A DNA stretch of 64,000 nt from Halobacterium sp. KA-4 (GCF_021028995.1 NZ_JAJJZG010000005.1:62001-126000); one strand, 5' to 3'. Shown: positions 7,243 through 16,497, counted from the stretch's first letter. Notes: a model not told the origin generated them from the sequence alone. Numbers and translations are program-made.

Positions 7243-9429
7243 ATGAAAAAACTCGAACGAGACCTCGGCCTCGGCGCGGTTTTCGCGATCAGCGTCGGTG
7301 CCATGATTGGTAGCGGCATCTTCATCCTCCCGGCGCTCGCGCTCAAAATCGCCGGCCCCGCGGTAATAGTGGCGTACCTGTTGGCGGGCTTGCTCGTGGT
7401 TCCCGCCGCCCTCTCGAAGTCCGAGATGGCGACCGCGATGCCCGAAGCCGGCGGCACCTACCTCTACATCGAGCGTGGCATGGGGCCCGTCTTGGGCACC
7501 ATCGCGGGCGTCGGTACGTGGTTCTCGCTGTCGTTCAAGAGCGCGCTCGCGCTCGTCGGCGGCGTCCCCTACCTCGTGTTGCTGTTCGACCTCCCCGTGA
7601 AACCCGTCGCACTCGGGCTCGCCGCGTTCCTCATCCTCGTGAACCTCTTCGGCGCGAAACAGACCGGCCGCCTGCAGGTCGTCATCGTCTCCGTGATGCT
7701 CGCAGCCCTGGGCTGGTTCGTCGCCGGTAGCGCCACCAAGACCCAGCCCGAGAACTACCAGAACTTCTTCACTGGCGGCATCGAGGGCCTGCTCGCGGCG
7801 ACCGGCCTCGTGTTCGTCTCCTACGCGGGCGTCACGAAAGTCGCCAGCGTCGCCGAGGAAGTCGAGGACCCCGGCAAGAACATCCCCATCGGCATCCTCG
7901 GGTCGCTGGCGTTCACGACCCTGCTGTACGTCGGCATCGTCGCGGTGATGGTCGGCGTTACGGAGGCCGGTAGCGTCGCCGGCTCGGCCACTCCAGTCGC
8001 GGTCGCCGCGGAAGTCACACTCGGCCAGTGGGGCGTCTACGCGGTCATCGGCGCGGCGCTGCTCGCGCTCGTCTCCACCGCCAACGCCGGCATCCTCTCG
8101 TCGTCGCGGTACCCGTTCGCGATGAGCCGCGACCAGCTCGCGCCGCCCACGTTCGCGGAGATTCACGAGCGGTTCGGCACGCCGACGACCGCCATCACGC
8201 TCACGGGCGCGGTCGTGCTCGCGCTCATCGCGTTCGTCCCCATCCTCGAGATTGCGAAGCTCGCGAGCGCGTTCCAAATCCTCGTGTTCGTACTCATCAA
8301 CTTCGCGCTGGTCGCGTTCCGCGAGGGGTCGACGGAGAACTACGACCCCGAGTTCGAGTCGCCGCTGTACCCGTGGATGCAGGCGTTCGGCGTCGTCAGC
8401 GGCGTCGTGTTGCTCACTCAGATGGGGTGGGTACCGCTGGTCGGCGCGGTCGTCATCACCGTCGGGAGCGTCGCGTGGTACTTCGTCTACGCTCGCTCGC
8501 GCATCCGCCGCGAGGGTGCCGCCACAGACGTCATCCGCCGTCGGCTCGGCCGTGACGTGCTCACAGAAACCGAGGCGTTCGTCGACAGCGACTTCGCCGA
8601 CGAGGACACGCCGGAGGTGTTGGTCGCGCTCACGAGGGAAGCCGACACCGAGCGGGAGCGTGCGCTCCTGTCGTTGGCCGCAGACCTCGTTCGCCCGGAG
8701 GACGGCCGTGTCGTCGTCGTTCGCTTCGACGAGGTGCCCGACCAGGTGCCCCTCGACCACGCCGCGGAAGTGCAGTCGCCCGCCGACGTCCGCTTCGAGG
8801 AGCAGACTGGGGAACTCGCCGACGAGTTCGACGTCGACGTGGAGTTCGGCGAAATCGTCAGCCACGACACGAAACACGCCATCGTGAATTACGCCGAGCA
8901 CCGCGGCGTCGAGGCCATCGTCGCTGAACACGAGCGCCTCCGCCTGCGGTCGCGGCTGCTCGGCGACCCCATCGACTGGGTCGTCCGCCACGCCCACTGC
9001 GACGTGTTACTCGTCGAGAACCGCGGCTACGACGACCCCGAGCGAGTCGTTCTCGAAGGGGACGGTGGGCCGTTCGACCCCGCTACGGTCGCCGTCGCAG
9101 ACACAATCGCGGGCGAAACCGACGGCCACGTAACCCTCCTCTCCCCGCTGGGCGACGACCTGCCCGAAACGCGCACGGAGACGATTCGAGCCTACCAGAG
9201 CGAACTCGCGGGGCTGCTGTCTGCACCGGTCCGAACCCGCGACCGGTCGGCCGGCGGCAGCGACCTCGACCCCGACGTCATGATTCGGACGGGCGTGCAG
9301 AGTCGCGTCCGTGGTGGCCGCGGCGACTACTCGCCGAGCGCCGCCGATTCCACCGAGGTCACCGTCTACCCCCGGGAGTCGCGACGGCCAGGGTTCGTGC
9401 GGCGGGTCGTCGAACGCCTCGTGTTCTGA
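7243..9429 (+). CDS. APC family amino acid transporter with C-terminal universal-stress-like domains
   Basis: A 728-residue inner-membrane permease. Residues 10-420 hold about twelve transmembrane helices, with the APC substrate-binding start GAMIGSGIFILP at about residue 18 and a conserved PEAGGTYLYIERG. Residues about 450-725 are cytosolic and contain two tandem universal-stress-protein-like folds (VLVALTREADTERERALL; later DVLLVENRGYDD). This permease-Usp fusion is familiar in archaea; the Usp part probably binds nucleotide and regulates transport. The upstream Lrp regulator and TrkA-N protein support amino acid transport. The substrate is not readable from sequence. Confidence 0.88.
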   Translation: MKKLERDLGLGAVFAISVGAMIGSGIFILPALALKIAGPAVIVAYLLAGLLVVPAALSKSEMATAMPEAGGTYLYIERGMGPVLGTIAGVGTWFSLSFKSALALVGGVPYLVLLFDLPVKPVALGLAAFLILVNLFGAKQTGRLQVVIVSVMLAALGWFVAGSATKTQPENYQNFFTGGIEGLLAATGLVFVSYAGVTKVASVAEEVEDPGKNIPIGILGSLAFTTLLYVGIVAVMVGVTEAGSVAGSATPVAVAAEVTLGQWGVYAVIGAALLALVSTANAGILSSSRYPFAMSRDQLAPPTFAEIHERFGTPTTAITLTGAVVLALIAFVPILEIAKLASAFQILVFVLINFALVAFREGSTENYDPEFESPLYPWMQAFGVVSGVVLLTQMGWVPLVGAVVITVGSVAWYFVYARSRIRREGAATDVIRRRLGRDVLTETEAFVDSDFADEDTPEVLVALTREADTERERALLSLAADLVRPEDGRVVVVRFDEVPDQVPLDHAAEVQSPADVRFEEQTGELADEFDVDVEFGEIVSHDTKHAIVNYAEHRGVEAIVAEHERLRLRSRLLGDPIDWVVRHAHCDVLLVENRGYDDPERVVLEGDGGPFDPATVAVADTIAGETDGHVTLLSPLGDDLPETRTETIRAYQSELAGLLSAPVRTRDRSAGGSDLDPDVMIRTGVQSRVRGGRGDYSPSAADSTEVTVYPRESRRPGFVRRVVERLVF

Positions 9430-9503
9430 CTTACGCCGACACGCTTTTTCCCCACCGGGGTGACTCCCCGCCTAATGACAGACGTGCCGCCGGTGGTTCC
9501 GCG

Positions 9504-10280
9504 ATGAGCGACGAACCCGAAATCCTCGTCACTAACGACGACGGTATTAACGCGCCCGGAATCCGAGCGCTCGCGGAGGGGCTGGACGAGGTCGGGAACG
9601 TCACCGTCGTCGCGCCGACGACCGACAAGAGTTCGACCGGACGCGCGATGTCCCACGAGGTCACCGTTGAGGAGCACGAACTGGGGTACGCCATTGACGG
9701 CACGCCGTCGGACTGCGTCGTCGCGGGACTGGAGGCGCTCGGGCCGTACCCGGACATCGTCGTCGCGGGCGTCAACGAAGGTGCGAACCTCGGGATGTAC
9801 GTGCTCGGCCGGTCGGGCACCGTTAGCGCAGCTGTCGAGGCTGCGTTCTTTGGCGTCCCCGCAATCTCGTCGTCGCTGTTCCTCACCGCGGAAGACTTCG
9901 GCAAACCCACCGAGCCCTCGGACTACGAGGCAGCCGTCGACGCGACCACGTACCTCGTCGAGCACGCCGTCGACGCCGGCGTCTTCGAGCACGCTGACTA
10001 CTTGAACGTGAACGCGCCCCATCCGGGCGCTGATGCGTCCGACGAGATGGTCGTGACTCGTCCCTCGCACGGGTACGACATGACCGCCGCTCGCGACGGC
10101 GGCACCATCACGCTCCACGACCGGATGTGGGACCGTATGGACGAGGGCGACATCCCCGACCCGCCTGGCACGGACCGCCGCGCCGTCGTCGACGGTCACG
10201 TCTCCGTCTCGCCGCTCACCGCGCCGCATACCACCGAGCACCACGAAGCGCTGGACGCGCTCGCGGAGACCTACGACTGA
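9504..10280 (+). CDS. surE: 5'/3'-nucleotidase SurE
   Basis: A 258-residue metal-dependent nucleotidase of the SurE family, which dephosphorylates nucleoside monophosphates. The signature NDDGIN is at residues 11-16, and the metal and phosphate-binding residues appear in APTTDKSS and GVNEGANLG (Asn ligand). Length matches archaeal SurE. The ATG at 9504 is the first in-frame start giving the complete beta-strand before NDDG. It is flanked by unrelated genes on the same strand and is probably transcribed alone. Confidence 0.93.
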   Translation: MSDEPEILVTNDDGINAPGIRALAEGLDEVGNVTVVAPTTDKSSTGRAMSHEVTVEEHELGYAIDGTPSDCVVAGLEALGPYPDIVVAGVNEGANLGMYVLGRSGTVSAAVEAAFFGVPAISSSLFLTAEDFGKPTEPSDYEAAVDATTYLVEHAVDAGVFEHADYLNVNAPHPGADASDEMVVTRPSHGYDMTAARDGGTITLHDRMWDRMDEGDIPDPPGTDRRAVVDGHVSVSPLTAPHTTEHHEALDALAETYD

Positions 10281-10320
10281 CTGGCACGCGAACTCTTCCT
10301 GATTGATCCCCGCAGCCAGC

Positions 10321-10328
10321 TATTTATA
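10321..10328 (+). promoter_or_regulatory. TATA-like promoter of the GNAT gene at 10353
   Basis: TATTTATA is positioned 25-32 bases before ATG 10353, a textbook haloarchaeal TATA box spacing for a leaderless transcript. Confidence 0.7.
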
Positions 10329-10352
10329 GCGTGCGAGGGAATACCACACTCG

Positions 10353-10919
10353 ATGTCGTCGCCGCCAGACGGAGTCCTGCCGCGCGTCACGGGGTTCGCT
10401 CGCAGGCTTGTCGCGCGCCTGCGCCCCGAGCGAATCGCGCTCACCCCGCCGCCGATGACGTTCACGGACGGCGAGGACCGCGAGGTCGACGTGCGCGCCT
10501 ACGAGGATGGCGACGTCGAATCGCTCGTCACGATGTACGACGACTTCGACCCCGCCCAGCGCGCACAGGGAACGCCACCGCTCGCCGAAGACGCGATTCG
10601 TGACTGGCTCGACGGCGTCCTCGACGGCCCGAACGTCGTCGCAGTCGTGGACGGCGACGTCGTCGGACACGTGATGTTCGTCCCGGACGACACTGGTCGC
10701 CACGAACTCGCCATCTTCGTCCACCAGGACTACCAGCGCGCGGGCATCGGCACGAACCTCCTCGCGGTCGGCCTCGAACACGCCCGCCGCGAGGGCGTCG
10801 AGTACGTCTGGCTCTCCGTCGAAGCGTGGAAGCGCGACGCCCAGCGACTCTACCAGCGCGCCGGCTTCTCGACGGTGAACCCGATGGGTGCCGCCTACCG
10901 CATGTCGCGGTACCTCTGA
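10353..10919 (+). CDS. GNAT family N-acetyltransferase
   Basis: A 188-residue cytosolic acetyltransferase. Residues about 40-180 form the GNAT fold: VRAYEDGDVESLVTMYDD (motif C/D), the acetyl-CoA pyrophosphate loop QRAGIGTNLL at about residue 130, and the C-terminal AQRLYQRAGFSTV. The first 35 residues are a basic helical extension (FARRLVARLRPERI). The substrate is unknown. The TATA box 25-32 bases upstream supports the ATG used. Confidence 0.85.
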   Translation: MSSPPDGVLPRVTGFARRLVARLRPERIALTPPPMTFTDGEDREVDVRAYEDGDVESLVTMYDDFDPAQRAQGTPPLAEDAIRDWLDGVLDGPNVVAVVDGDVVGHVMFVPDDTGRHELAIFVHQDYQRAGIGTNLLAVGLEHARREGVEYVWLSVEAWKRDAQRLYQRAGFSTVNPMGAAYRMSRYL

Positions 10920-10989
10920 CGGGGTCGTTCGATTCCCGCGCGTCCGGACCCCAGCCAGCATTTATGTGGATGTGAACGAGTCCACCGGT

Positions 10990-11223
10990 ATGGACGACGT
11001 CGACTTCGACGAACTCGTCTCGTCACTGACGCCGCGCGAGGAGAACAGCGCGCTCAAATCCTACCAGAACACCGTCTCTGTGTCGTGTCCCGCCTGCGGC
11101 GACCCCTTCGACGACCTCGTCGTCTGCAAGGACAACCCCACGAGTCTGAACCTCTCGCGGCAACTCGACCTCTGCGTCGGCGTCGACGACGGCCGCGCCA
11201 TCATCTTCACGCACAAACCCTAG
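10990..11223 (+). CDS. small haloarchaeal protein with a CPxCG motif and a third Cys
   Basis: A 77-residue protein. It carries a CPACGDPFDDLVVC stretch near residues 36-49 followed by one more Cys near residue 62 (QLDLCVGVDDG), which could form an incomplete or dimeric metal site. Similar short proteins are annotated in haloarchaea as 'flagella cluster' or DUF7385 proteins; I am not certain of that link. Start ATG 10990 is preceded by ATTTATGT about 25 bases upstream. The neighbour downstream (dabA) is convergent and abuts without a gap. Confidence 0.65.
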   Translation: MDDVDFDELVSSLTPREENSALKSYQNTVSVSCPACGDPFDDLVVCKDNPTSLNLSRQLDLCVGVDDGRAIIFTHKP

Positions 11224-13599
11224 TCACTGCACGACGGGTGTCGCCAGCGTCGGCTCCCACTCCAGACCGCCTTGGTAGTGGAACGGCTCGTCGTGTTGTG
11301 GGTCGAGCACCGTCAGCGACAGCCAGCCGTTGTCAAAGAGTTCGGCGACCTCCTCGTGCTCGCGGAGGACGTCGGTGACCCGTTCGACTGGCGCGTGAAT
11401 CACCGCGGTCAGCCGGAGCGGCTGGTGGTAGGGCTGGTCGTCGTCGACGTTCAGTGACTGCAGCGGCAGTCCCGTCATCAGGTCGCCGCCGTTGCCCTGC
11501 AGCACGCCGACGTTGCCGGTCGGGTTCTGCGTGGTCTTCGACCCGCTCCCGTAGACGGCGTTGTCGACGGTCGCGAAGTAGTACTGGCTGTTGATCCACT
11601 GGGTGACCACCAGCGGCCCGGTCATGATGGCTTCCAGCGCGTCGCCCTCGGCGTCCGTCGTCCAGTCGTAGGAGTGCAGGAACGCACGGCCGTCGAGGTT
11701 CTGGTCCTCGGTTAGCCCGCGCGGCCCGATGACGAACGAGGCGTTGCCGGCTAGTCCCCACTCGGGGCGCGTCTCCGCCCAGTCGGCGGTCCGGCACTCC
11801 GTCTCGCTGACTGCGTCCGCGGCACCGCCCGTGGGCATCGACTCGACACGTTCGGCCGTTGCGGCGGCGCGCGCGTCTTCGAGGTCCTCGCGCAAGCGTT
11901 CGATGTCCGCCTGGTGGCTCTCGGGGACGTCGCCGTCGAACAGCGTTATCTCGTCGGTGGTCGTGTTGTGTTCGGCGGCGAGGAACACAGTATCGTCGGG
12001 AATGTCGAACCCGCGGTCGCGGAGCGCGGACTGTACCTCGTCGTCGTTGCAGATTGTCGCGAGGACGCGCGCGTTCGGGCCGCCGGGGTTCCCGGCGCAC
12101 GCCCCGCAGTCGAGACTCGACCCGAACGGGTTGTTCGTCGTCTCGCTGGCGTGCCCCGTGAAGACGACGAGGCGTGCGAACTCCGTCCAGCCCATGAGGT
12201 CGAAGGCGTTCTCGGCGTAGGTGACCCGCTCCTCGAAGGTCATCCCCTGCTGGAGGTCGCCGTGTGCTCCTGGTTCGTGCTCGACTGTGGGAGTGCAGAA
12301 CTCGGCCGGTTTCGGGACGCGGTCGTCGACCGCGTTGGAGGCGCTGGCCACGGCCGACGGCAGCAGGGTCCGGGCTGTCAACGCCGCTCCGTAGGCACCC
12401 CCGCCACCCTCGACGAACGTGAACGCGGCGGCGAGGTTGCTCTTCAGCGACTTCAGGTGCTTCTGGGTCGCGGCCACTAGATTCGTCCACCGGTCGTGGG
12501 TCGCCCGTGCGTCTTGGTGGGTGCCGTTCGGCTCGTCTGTGACGCGGTGCTCGGGGTCGACAATCGGCGGGCACGCGTCGCTCTCGGCCTTCGAGTCGTA
12601 TCCTTGGAAGCGCATCGGGACGCCGAAGAAGCCCGCGTACCCGTGCGTCTCGTAGGGGCCGGCGGCCTCGACGTGGCGGCGAATGACCTCCGAGCGCGTG
12701 TCGATACAGAAGACGAGTTGGGCGGCCGGCCGCGGGTCAGTCTCGGTGGACGACGAATCCGACACCGACTGGTCGATGCCATCGAGGAGGTGGTCGCGGT
12801 AGGTCTGTTCCCACGCGGTCAACCAGATTTCGGGGAGCGGGACGTCTTCGTCGACGGACGGCTCGTCGCGGTCGGGTTCGACGGGCGCGTCCAGCAGGTC
12901 GCACAGCGTCAACCGCACCGCGAGGTAGTCCAGCAGCGTCACGGGCGCTGCGTTCTGCCACGCTCCGTCGCGGTCGGCGCGCTGCTTGACGAAGCCGGTC
13001 CAGCCGGGCAGCGCGGCGAGGTGGTGCTCGAACAGCAACTCCCAGCGGTCCTGTGGGTACTCGCTCAGGGACGTCTCGAGGGCTGCACTCGCAGTCTCGG
13101 GGAGGTCCGCGGGACTGTGACAGCCCAGAATTTCGTCGTCGTGTGGGGCGAGGGTGCGCCACGCGGCGTAGAATCCGTCTTCGCGGTTCGGCATCGGCCA
13201 CTCCGCCCGCCCCTCGTCGACGAACGCTGCGAGCCACTTCGACAGCACGCGGTCGACCGCTTCCGTCGCCGGGTCGACGTCGGCGCCCCGCTGGGACGCG
13301 GTCTCCATCTCGTCGAGCAGGGATTCGGGGTCGTCGGAGATTCCGTGGGCGTCCAGCTCCGCGGCGAGGCGGTCCGGGTCGATGCGGCCGTCCTCCCAGG
13401 CCTGCCGGAAGACGGCCGGCTGCGGGTAGCCGCGGCCGCCGAACAGGCGCTCGCCCTCGGCAACCGCGTCCGCGAACGGTTGGTCTTCGAACCCCGAGAG
13501 GGGGTTTGCCGTGACGAACGAGTGCAGCGGCCAGACCGAGCCGACGGACTCGGCCGCGCGCTCGATGCTGTCCTCGATGGCGTCCTGGTTACGTGTCAT
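11224..13599 (-). CDS. dabA: inorganic carbon accumulation subunit DabA (DUF2309)
   Basis: A 791-residue DabA/YbcC protein, a beta-carbonic-anhydrase-like cytosolic subunit that, with DabB, energises uptake of CO2/bicarbonate. Start features HSFVTANPLSGFED are family-typical. The zinc-site residues are visible: Cys and Asp in FCIDTRSEV (about residue 295), His in VVFTGHASE and Cys in LDCGACAGNP (about residue 490). All four expected ligands are present, so it appears functional. Its start overlaps the end of dabB by 11 bases, indicating translational coupling. Confidence 0.93.
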   Translation of the reverse strand: MTRNQDAIEDSIERAAESVGSVWPLHSFVTANPLSGFEDQPFADAVAEGERLFGGRGYPQPAVFRQAWEDGRIDPDRLAAELDAHGISDDPESLLDEMETASQRGADVDPATEAVDRVLSKWLAAFVDEGRAEWPMPNREDGFYAAWRTLAPHDDEILGCHSPADLPETASAALETSLSEYPQDRWELLFEHHLAALPGWTGFVKQRADRDGAWQNAAPVTLLDYLAVRLTLCDLLDAPVEPDRDEPSVDEDVPLPEIWLTAWEQTYRDHLLDGIDQSVSDSSSTETDPRPAAQLVFCIDTRSEVIRRHVEAAGPYETHGYAGFFGVPMRFQGYDSKAESDACPPIVDPEHRVTDEPNGTHQDARATHDRWTNLVAATQKHLKSLKSNLAAAFTFVEGGGGAYGAALTARTLLPSAVASASNAVDDRVPKPAEFCTPTVEHEPGAHGDLQQGMTFEERVTYAENAFDLMGWTEFARLVVFTGHASETTNNPFGSSLDCGACAGNPGGPNARVLATICNDDEVQSALRDRGFDIPDDTVFLAAEHNTTTDEITLFDGDVPESHQADIERLREDLEDARAAATAERVESMPTGGAADAVSETECRTADWAETRPEWGLAGNASFVIGPRGLTEDQNLDGRAFLHSYDWTTDAEGDALEAIMTGPLVVTQWINSQYYFATVDNAVYGSGSKTTQNPTGNVGVLQGNGGDLMTGLPLQSLNVDDDQPYHQPLRLTAVIHAPVERVTDVLREHEEVAELFDNGWLSLTVLDPQHDEPFHYQGGLEWEPTLATPVVQ

Positions 13600-15076
13600 C
13601 GTAGTCCTCCTTGCGCGTGAGTACGGTGTCCGGAGCCGGCTGTGCGGCGTTCAGCAGTGCGACGTAGAGGCGTTCGCTGCGACGGTGCCAGTCGAACTCC
13701 GTCGCCACGTACGCGGCCACGAACATCGCGGCGGCCACGGCGTGGACGACCGTCAGTTCGGTTGCTGACTCGGCCACCGCGGCGCCCACGATTGTCGTCG
13801 AGACGGCGTTGAACGCGGCGGCGTAGCCGCCGATGGCGGTGAGGACGACGAGCGGTGTGCTGGCGAGCCTGACCGTCGGTGAGATGGTCGTCCGGCGGAG
13901 GATATCGCGCGAGGCGTGCATGGTCGTCAGGACGACGACGAACGCCAGGAAGAGTCCGCTGTCGACCTTCGTCCCCTTCCCGGTGAGCGTGGCGAACAGG
14001 ACACCGCCGCCGACGGCCGTGAGAAGACTGACGAGGACGCTCGCGACGGACAGCCGGGGTTTCCCCGAGTTCTTGGGCACCGTGTGTTCGACGGCGGAGC
14101 CGGACGACAGGAATAGGTACGCCTTGTAGAAGCCGTGGAGGATGAGGTGCGTGATGGCCGCGGCGAAGAAGCCGAGCCCGCACTGGAGTATCATGAACCC
14201 CATCTGGGCGACGGTGGAGGCGCCCAATTTGGACTTCACGTCCGTCTGGACGAGCAACAGTGCCTGTCCGAACAGGGCGCTGAACGCGCCGACGAGGACG
14301 ATGCCGGACATGACCGCGGGCTCGTCGACGAACAGCGGCGAGAACCGGGTGAGGAGGATGCCGCCGGCGTTGACGAACCCCGCGTGCATCAGGGCGGACG
14401 CCGGCGTCGGCGCCGTCATCGACGACAGCATCCACGTGTGGAACGGGAACAGCGCTGACTGGACTATCGCGGCGAGGAACAGACAGCCGACGGCGGCGAG
14501 CGCGAGCGGGCGTGGAATCGTTTCGAGTTGCCCGAGGATGCCGGTGATCGTCGTCGTGCCCGTCGCCCAGGACAGGATAAGTAGGCCGATGCCGAGCAGG
14601 GCGCTACTGGCGAGGAAGTACCGGCGAGCGGTCCGAGCGGCGGCTTGGGCCTGCGTCCAGTCGCGGACGTGCCCGATGAGTGACGCCATCACCAGGCCCA
14701 TCGTCAGCCACGCTGCCGCGAACAGCGCCACGTGGTCGGCTGCGGTCATCGTCATGACGGCGAGTGTGAACGCGATGGTCCGCGCGTAGAAGCGGTCGAG
14801 GTCGCGGTCGCCGGCCATGTAGCGGCGGGCGTAACTGTGGACGATGCCGCTGAAGAACGTGACTGCGACCCAGACGACGGTGGTCAGCCCGTCCACGACG
14901 ACCGCGTCCGCGAACGCCCACTCTCGGCCGCCTCGGACCGTCAGCGTGAGGGCGCCCAGGCTGAGGACGAACAGCAACCAGACGGCGTAGGTCGCGGCTC
15001 GCGGAAGCAGCGAAGGCGAGGGGGTCGCGGTCTCGGAGAGCGGTGCGGTGTCGTTCGACTGTGGTTGGCCAGCCAT
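13589..15076 (-). CDS. dabB: inorganic carbon accumulation membrane subunit DabB (NuoL/MrpA-like)
   Basis: A 495-residue polytopic membrane protein of the complex-I antiporter-like family with about 13 transmembrane helices. It shows proton-channel signatures: GIVHSYARRYMAGDRD with membrane Glu/His/Lys residues, LFPFHTWMLSSMTAPTPASALMHAG in the middle (NuoL-type Lys/His region) and ITHLILHGFYKAYLFLSSGS. It is paired with dabA by an 11-base overlap, the usual dabBA arrangement. The ATG at 15076 is about 90 bases from the nearest good TATA box, so a leader of around 65 bases is likely, unusual for this genome. Confidence 0.92.
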   Translation of the reverse strand: MAGQPQSNDTAPLSETATPSPSLLPRAATYAVWLLFVLSLGALTLTVRGGREWAFADAVVVDGLTTVVWVAVTFFSGIVHSYARRYMAGDRDLDRFYARTIAFTLAVMTMTAADHVALFAAAWLTMGLVMASLIGHVRDWTQAQAAARTARRYFLASSALLGIGLLILSWATGTTTITGILGQLETIPRPLALAAVGCLFLAAIVQSALFPFHTWMLSSMTAPTPASALMHAGFVNAGGILLTRFSPLFVDEPAVMSGIVLVGAFSALFGQALLLVQTDVKSKLGASTVAQMGFMILQCGLGFFAAAITHLILHGFYKAYLFLSSGSAVEHTVPKNSGKPRLSVASVLVSLLTAVGGGVLFATLTGKGTKVDSGLFLAFVVVLTTMHASRDILRRTTISPTVRLASTPLVVLTAIGGYAAAFNAVSTTIVGAAVAESATELTVVHAVAAAMFVAAYVATEFDWHRRSERLYVALLNAAQPAPDTVLTRKEDYDDT

Positions 15077-15166
15077 TTTCGGAGTCTCTGCTCGACCAGC
15101 GGCGTCGTCGCGTCGGCGCCACCGCAGACGAACTGGTCGACGTTACTCCACGGTAGAACAGACTGG

Positions 15167-15177
15167 TTATTATATCC
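15167..15177 (-). promoter_or_regulatory. TATA-like promoter of the dabB-dabA operon
   Basis: On the minus strand GGATATAATAA lies 91-101 bases upstream of the dabB ATG. It is the only strong A/T box in the 197-base gap after the Lrp gene. It predicts a 5' leader of about 65 bases. Confidence 0.55.
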
Positions 15178-15187
15178 TTCTGTACTA

Positions 15188-15216
15188 ACGAAGTGTTCGT
15201 AGCAACTTCGCGAAGT
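15188..15216. promoter_or_regulatory. two adjacent palindromes upstream of the dab promoter, candidate operator
   Basis: ACGAA-GTG-TTCGT (15188-15200) and the perfect 12-mer ACTTCGCGAAGT (15205-15216) stand about 17 bases centre to centre, directly upstream of the dab TATA box in the operon's direction. Position and symmetry suit a dimeric regulator; the adjacent Lrp-type protein is the obvious candidate, by inference. Confidence 0.45.
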
Positions 15217-15273
15217 AACAACACGGTCGATAATGTGGGTTCGTCTGGCCGGGAGCGAGAACCGCCGCAGCCT

Positions 15274-15738
15274 TCACTGCGACGAGAACCCCTCGAACGG
15301 GGTCGACTCGTGACTACGGACGAGCACCTCGTCGACGACGGACAGCCCCATGTCCAGCAGCGCCTGCGCAACCGGCGTGATGTCGCTGTCCGTCTCGCCG
15401 ACTGCCGTCACGAGCAGGTTCTCCTCCCCAGTGACGAGCTCCTGAACAGACACCACGCCCGGGATGTCCAGCACGTCCTCGATGAGGTTCCCACGCTCCG
15501 GAATCGGCGCCGTACAGAACAACAACATCCGGAGCGGGAAGCCGGACTGCTGGTAGTCGACGTCCGCACTGTACCCCTTGACGACCGACTCCGACTCCAG
15601 TCGTTGGATGCGCTTGCGGACCGTGCTCGACGACGTGTCGGTGCGCTCGGCGATGTCGCCGGAGGAGAGATTGCGCGCGTCCTCCTGGAGCGCGTACAGA
15701 ATCTCGCGGTCGGTTTCGTCGAGTTCGTACTCCGTCAT
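15274..15738 (-). CDS. Lrp/AsnC family transcriptional regulator, next to dab operon
   Basis: A 154-residue regulator with an N-terminal winged helix (LDETDREILYALQEDAR, STVRKRIQRLESES) and a C-terminal effector domain (VVSVQELVTGEENLLVTAVG). It is a paralogue of the protein at 6152-6631, similar along the whole length. Start ATG 15738 was chosen because CCTTATGCG lies 21-29 bases upstream and the longer frame begins with a basic shadow extension. It precedes dabB-dabA on the same strand; paired palindromes lie in the gap. Local control of the carbon transporter is inferred. Confidence 0.9.
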   Translation of the reverse strand: MTEYELDETDREILYALQEDARNLSSGDIAERTDTSSSTVRKRIQRLESESVVKGYSADVDYQQSGFPLRMLLFCTAPIPERGNLIEDVLDIPGVVSVQELVTGEENLLVTAVGETDSDITPVAQALLDMGLSVVDEVLVRSHESTPFEGFSSQ

Positions 15739-15807
15739 ACGCTCACGTCGCCGCCGAGCGCATAAGGAACTTCGGCTGCCCGACACGCCCGCCAGTCACC
15801 TCGCCGC

Positions 15808-16452
15808 TCACCGTGGCTCGATGCTCACCGACAGGTCGTCGACGTAGTGAGTCGCGTCGGCTTCCCAGATGACTGCCGTCCCGACCGCGAGGTAGAGCGT
15901 GTCCGTGGACAACTCGGGTGTCGTCCACTCGAACTCGTACTCGTGCCAGCCGTCCGCGAGCCACAGCGGCTCCCGCAGGCCACCGTACGGGGTCACCCCG
16001 TGCTCGGACGTGTTGACGCCCGGCTGTGGGAAGTCCTCCTCGACCTCGGGCGGTTCCGGGGCGAGGCGCATCACGGCGTGACGAATCGTGTTGAACGACT
16101 CCGACTCGCTCCAGAACTGTCCCTCGACCTCGATTTCGTACGCCTGTCCCCGTTCGACCGGAACTGGGTGGACGGCCCACGTCACGCCGTCGTCGTAGTC
16201 GCCTTCGTTCCACACCCGTAGCGACTGGTCGCCAGTCGCCGCTTGCGCGTCCGAGACGTCGACTTCCCACTCGAACTCCGCGAGGTCGACCTCCGGGCCG
16301 ATGGCCGCGCCAGTCTCCCAGTCGCCGAGCCCGTCCTCGAAACTCTCGGTGAACTCCGCATCGTCGTCATCGTCGTCGCCGGGCACGACACAGCCAGCGA
16401 GTCCCGCGATTCCGGCAGCCGCACCCGTTCGAAGTACGTCTCGTCGTCGCAT
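15808..16452 (-). CDS. Tat-exported lipoprotein with jelly-roll-like domain
   Basis: A 214-residue predicted lipoprotein. MRRRDVLRTGAAAGIAGLAG followed by Cys is a twin-arginine signal with lipobox, then a short Asp-rich linker. The mature part (FTESFEDGLGDWETGAAIG, GDQSLRVWNEGDYDDG, YVDDLSVSIEP) resembles carbohydrate-binding-module type beta-sandwiches, in which 'sequence of damaged-fold' residues end in a DDLSV strand. Ligand unknown. Start ATG 16452 was chosen because it begins the Tat motif. It lies 69 bases after the Lrp gene's start side and is probably transcribed alone. Confidence 0.75.
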   Translation of the reverse strand: MRRRDVLRTGAAAGIAGLAGCVVPGDDDDDDAEFTESFEDGLGDWETGAAIGPEVDLAEFEWEVDVSDAQAATGDQSLRVWNEGDYDDGVTWAVHPVPVERGQAYEIEVEGQFWSESESFNTIRHAVMRLAPEPPEVEEDFPQPGVNTSEHGVTPYGGLREPLWLADGWHEYEFEWTTPELSTDTLYLAVGTAVIWEADATHYVDDLSVSIEPR

Positions 16453-16497
16453 TACTGCAAGCCACTCCGGCTGGCGACATAACCGCTCTGGCACCCC

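Noticed and set aside
6937-8997. 686-residue open frame on the minus strand
   Set aside because: It is antisense to the APC transporter, reads as a low-complexity Asp/Glu/Arg string without domains, and is explained by high GC at third positions.
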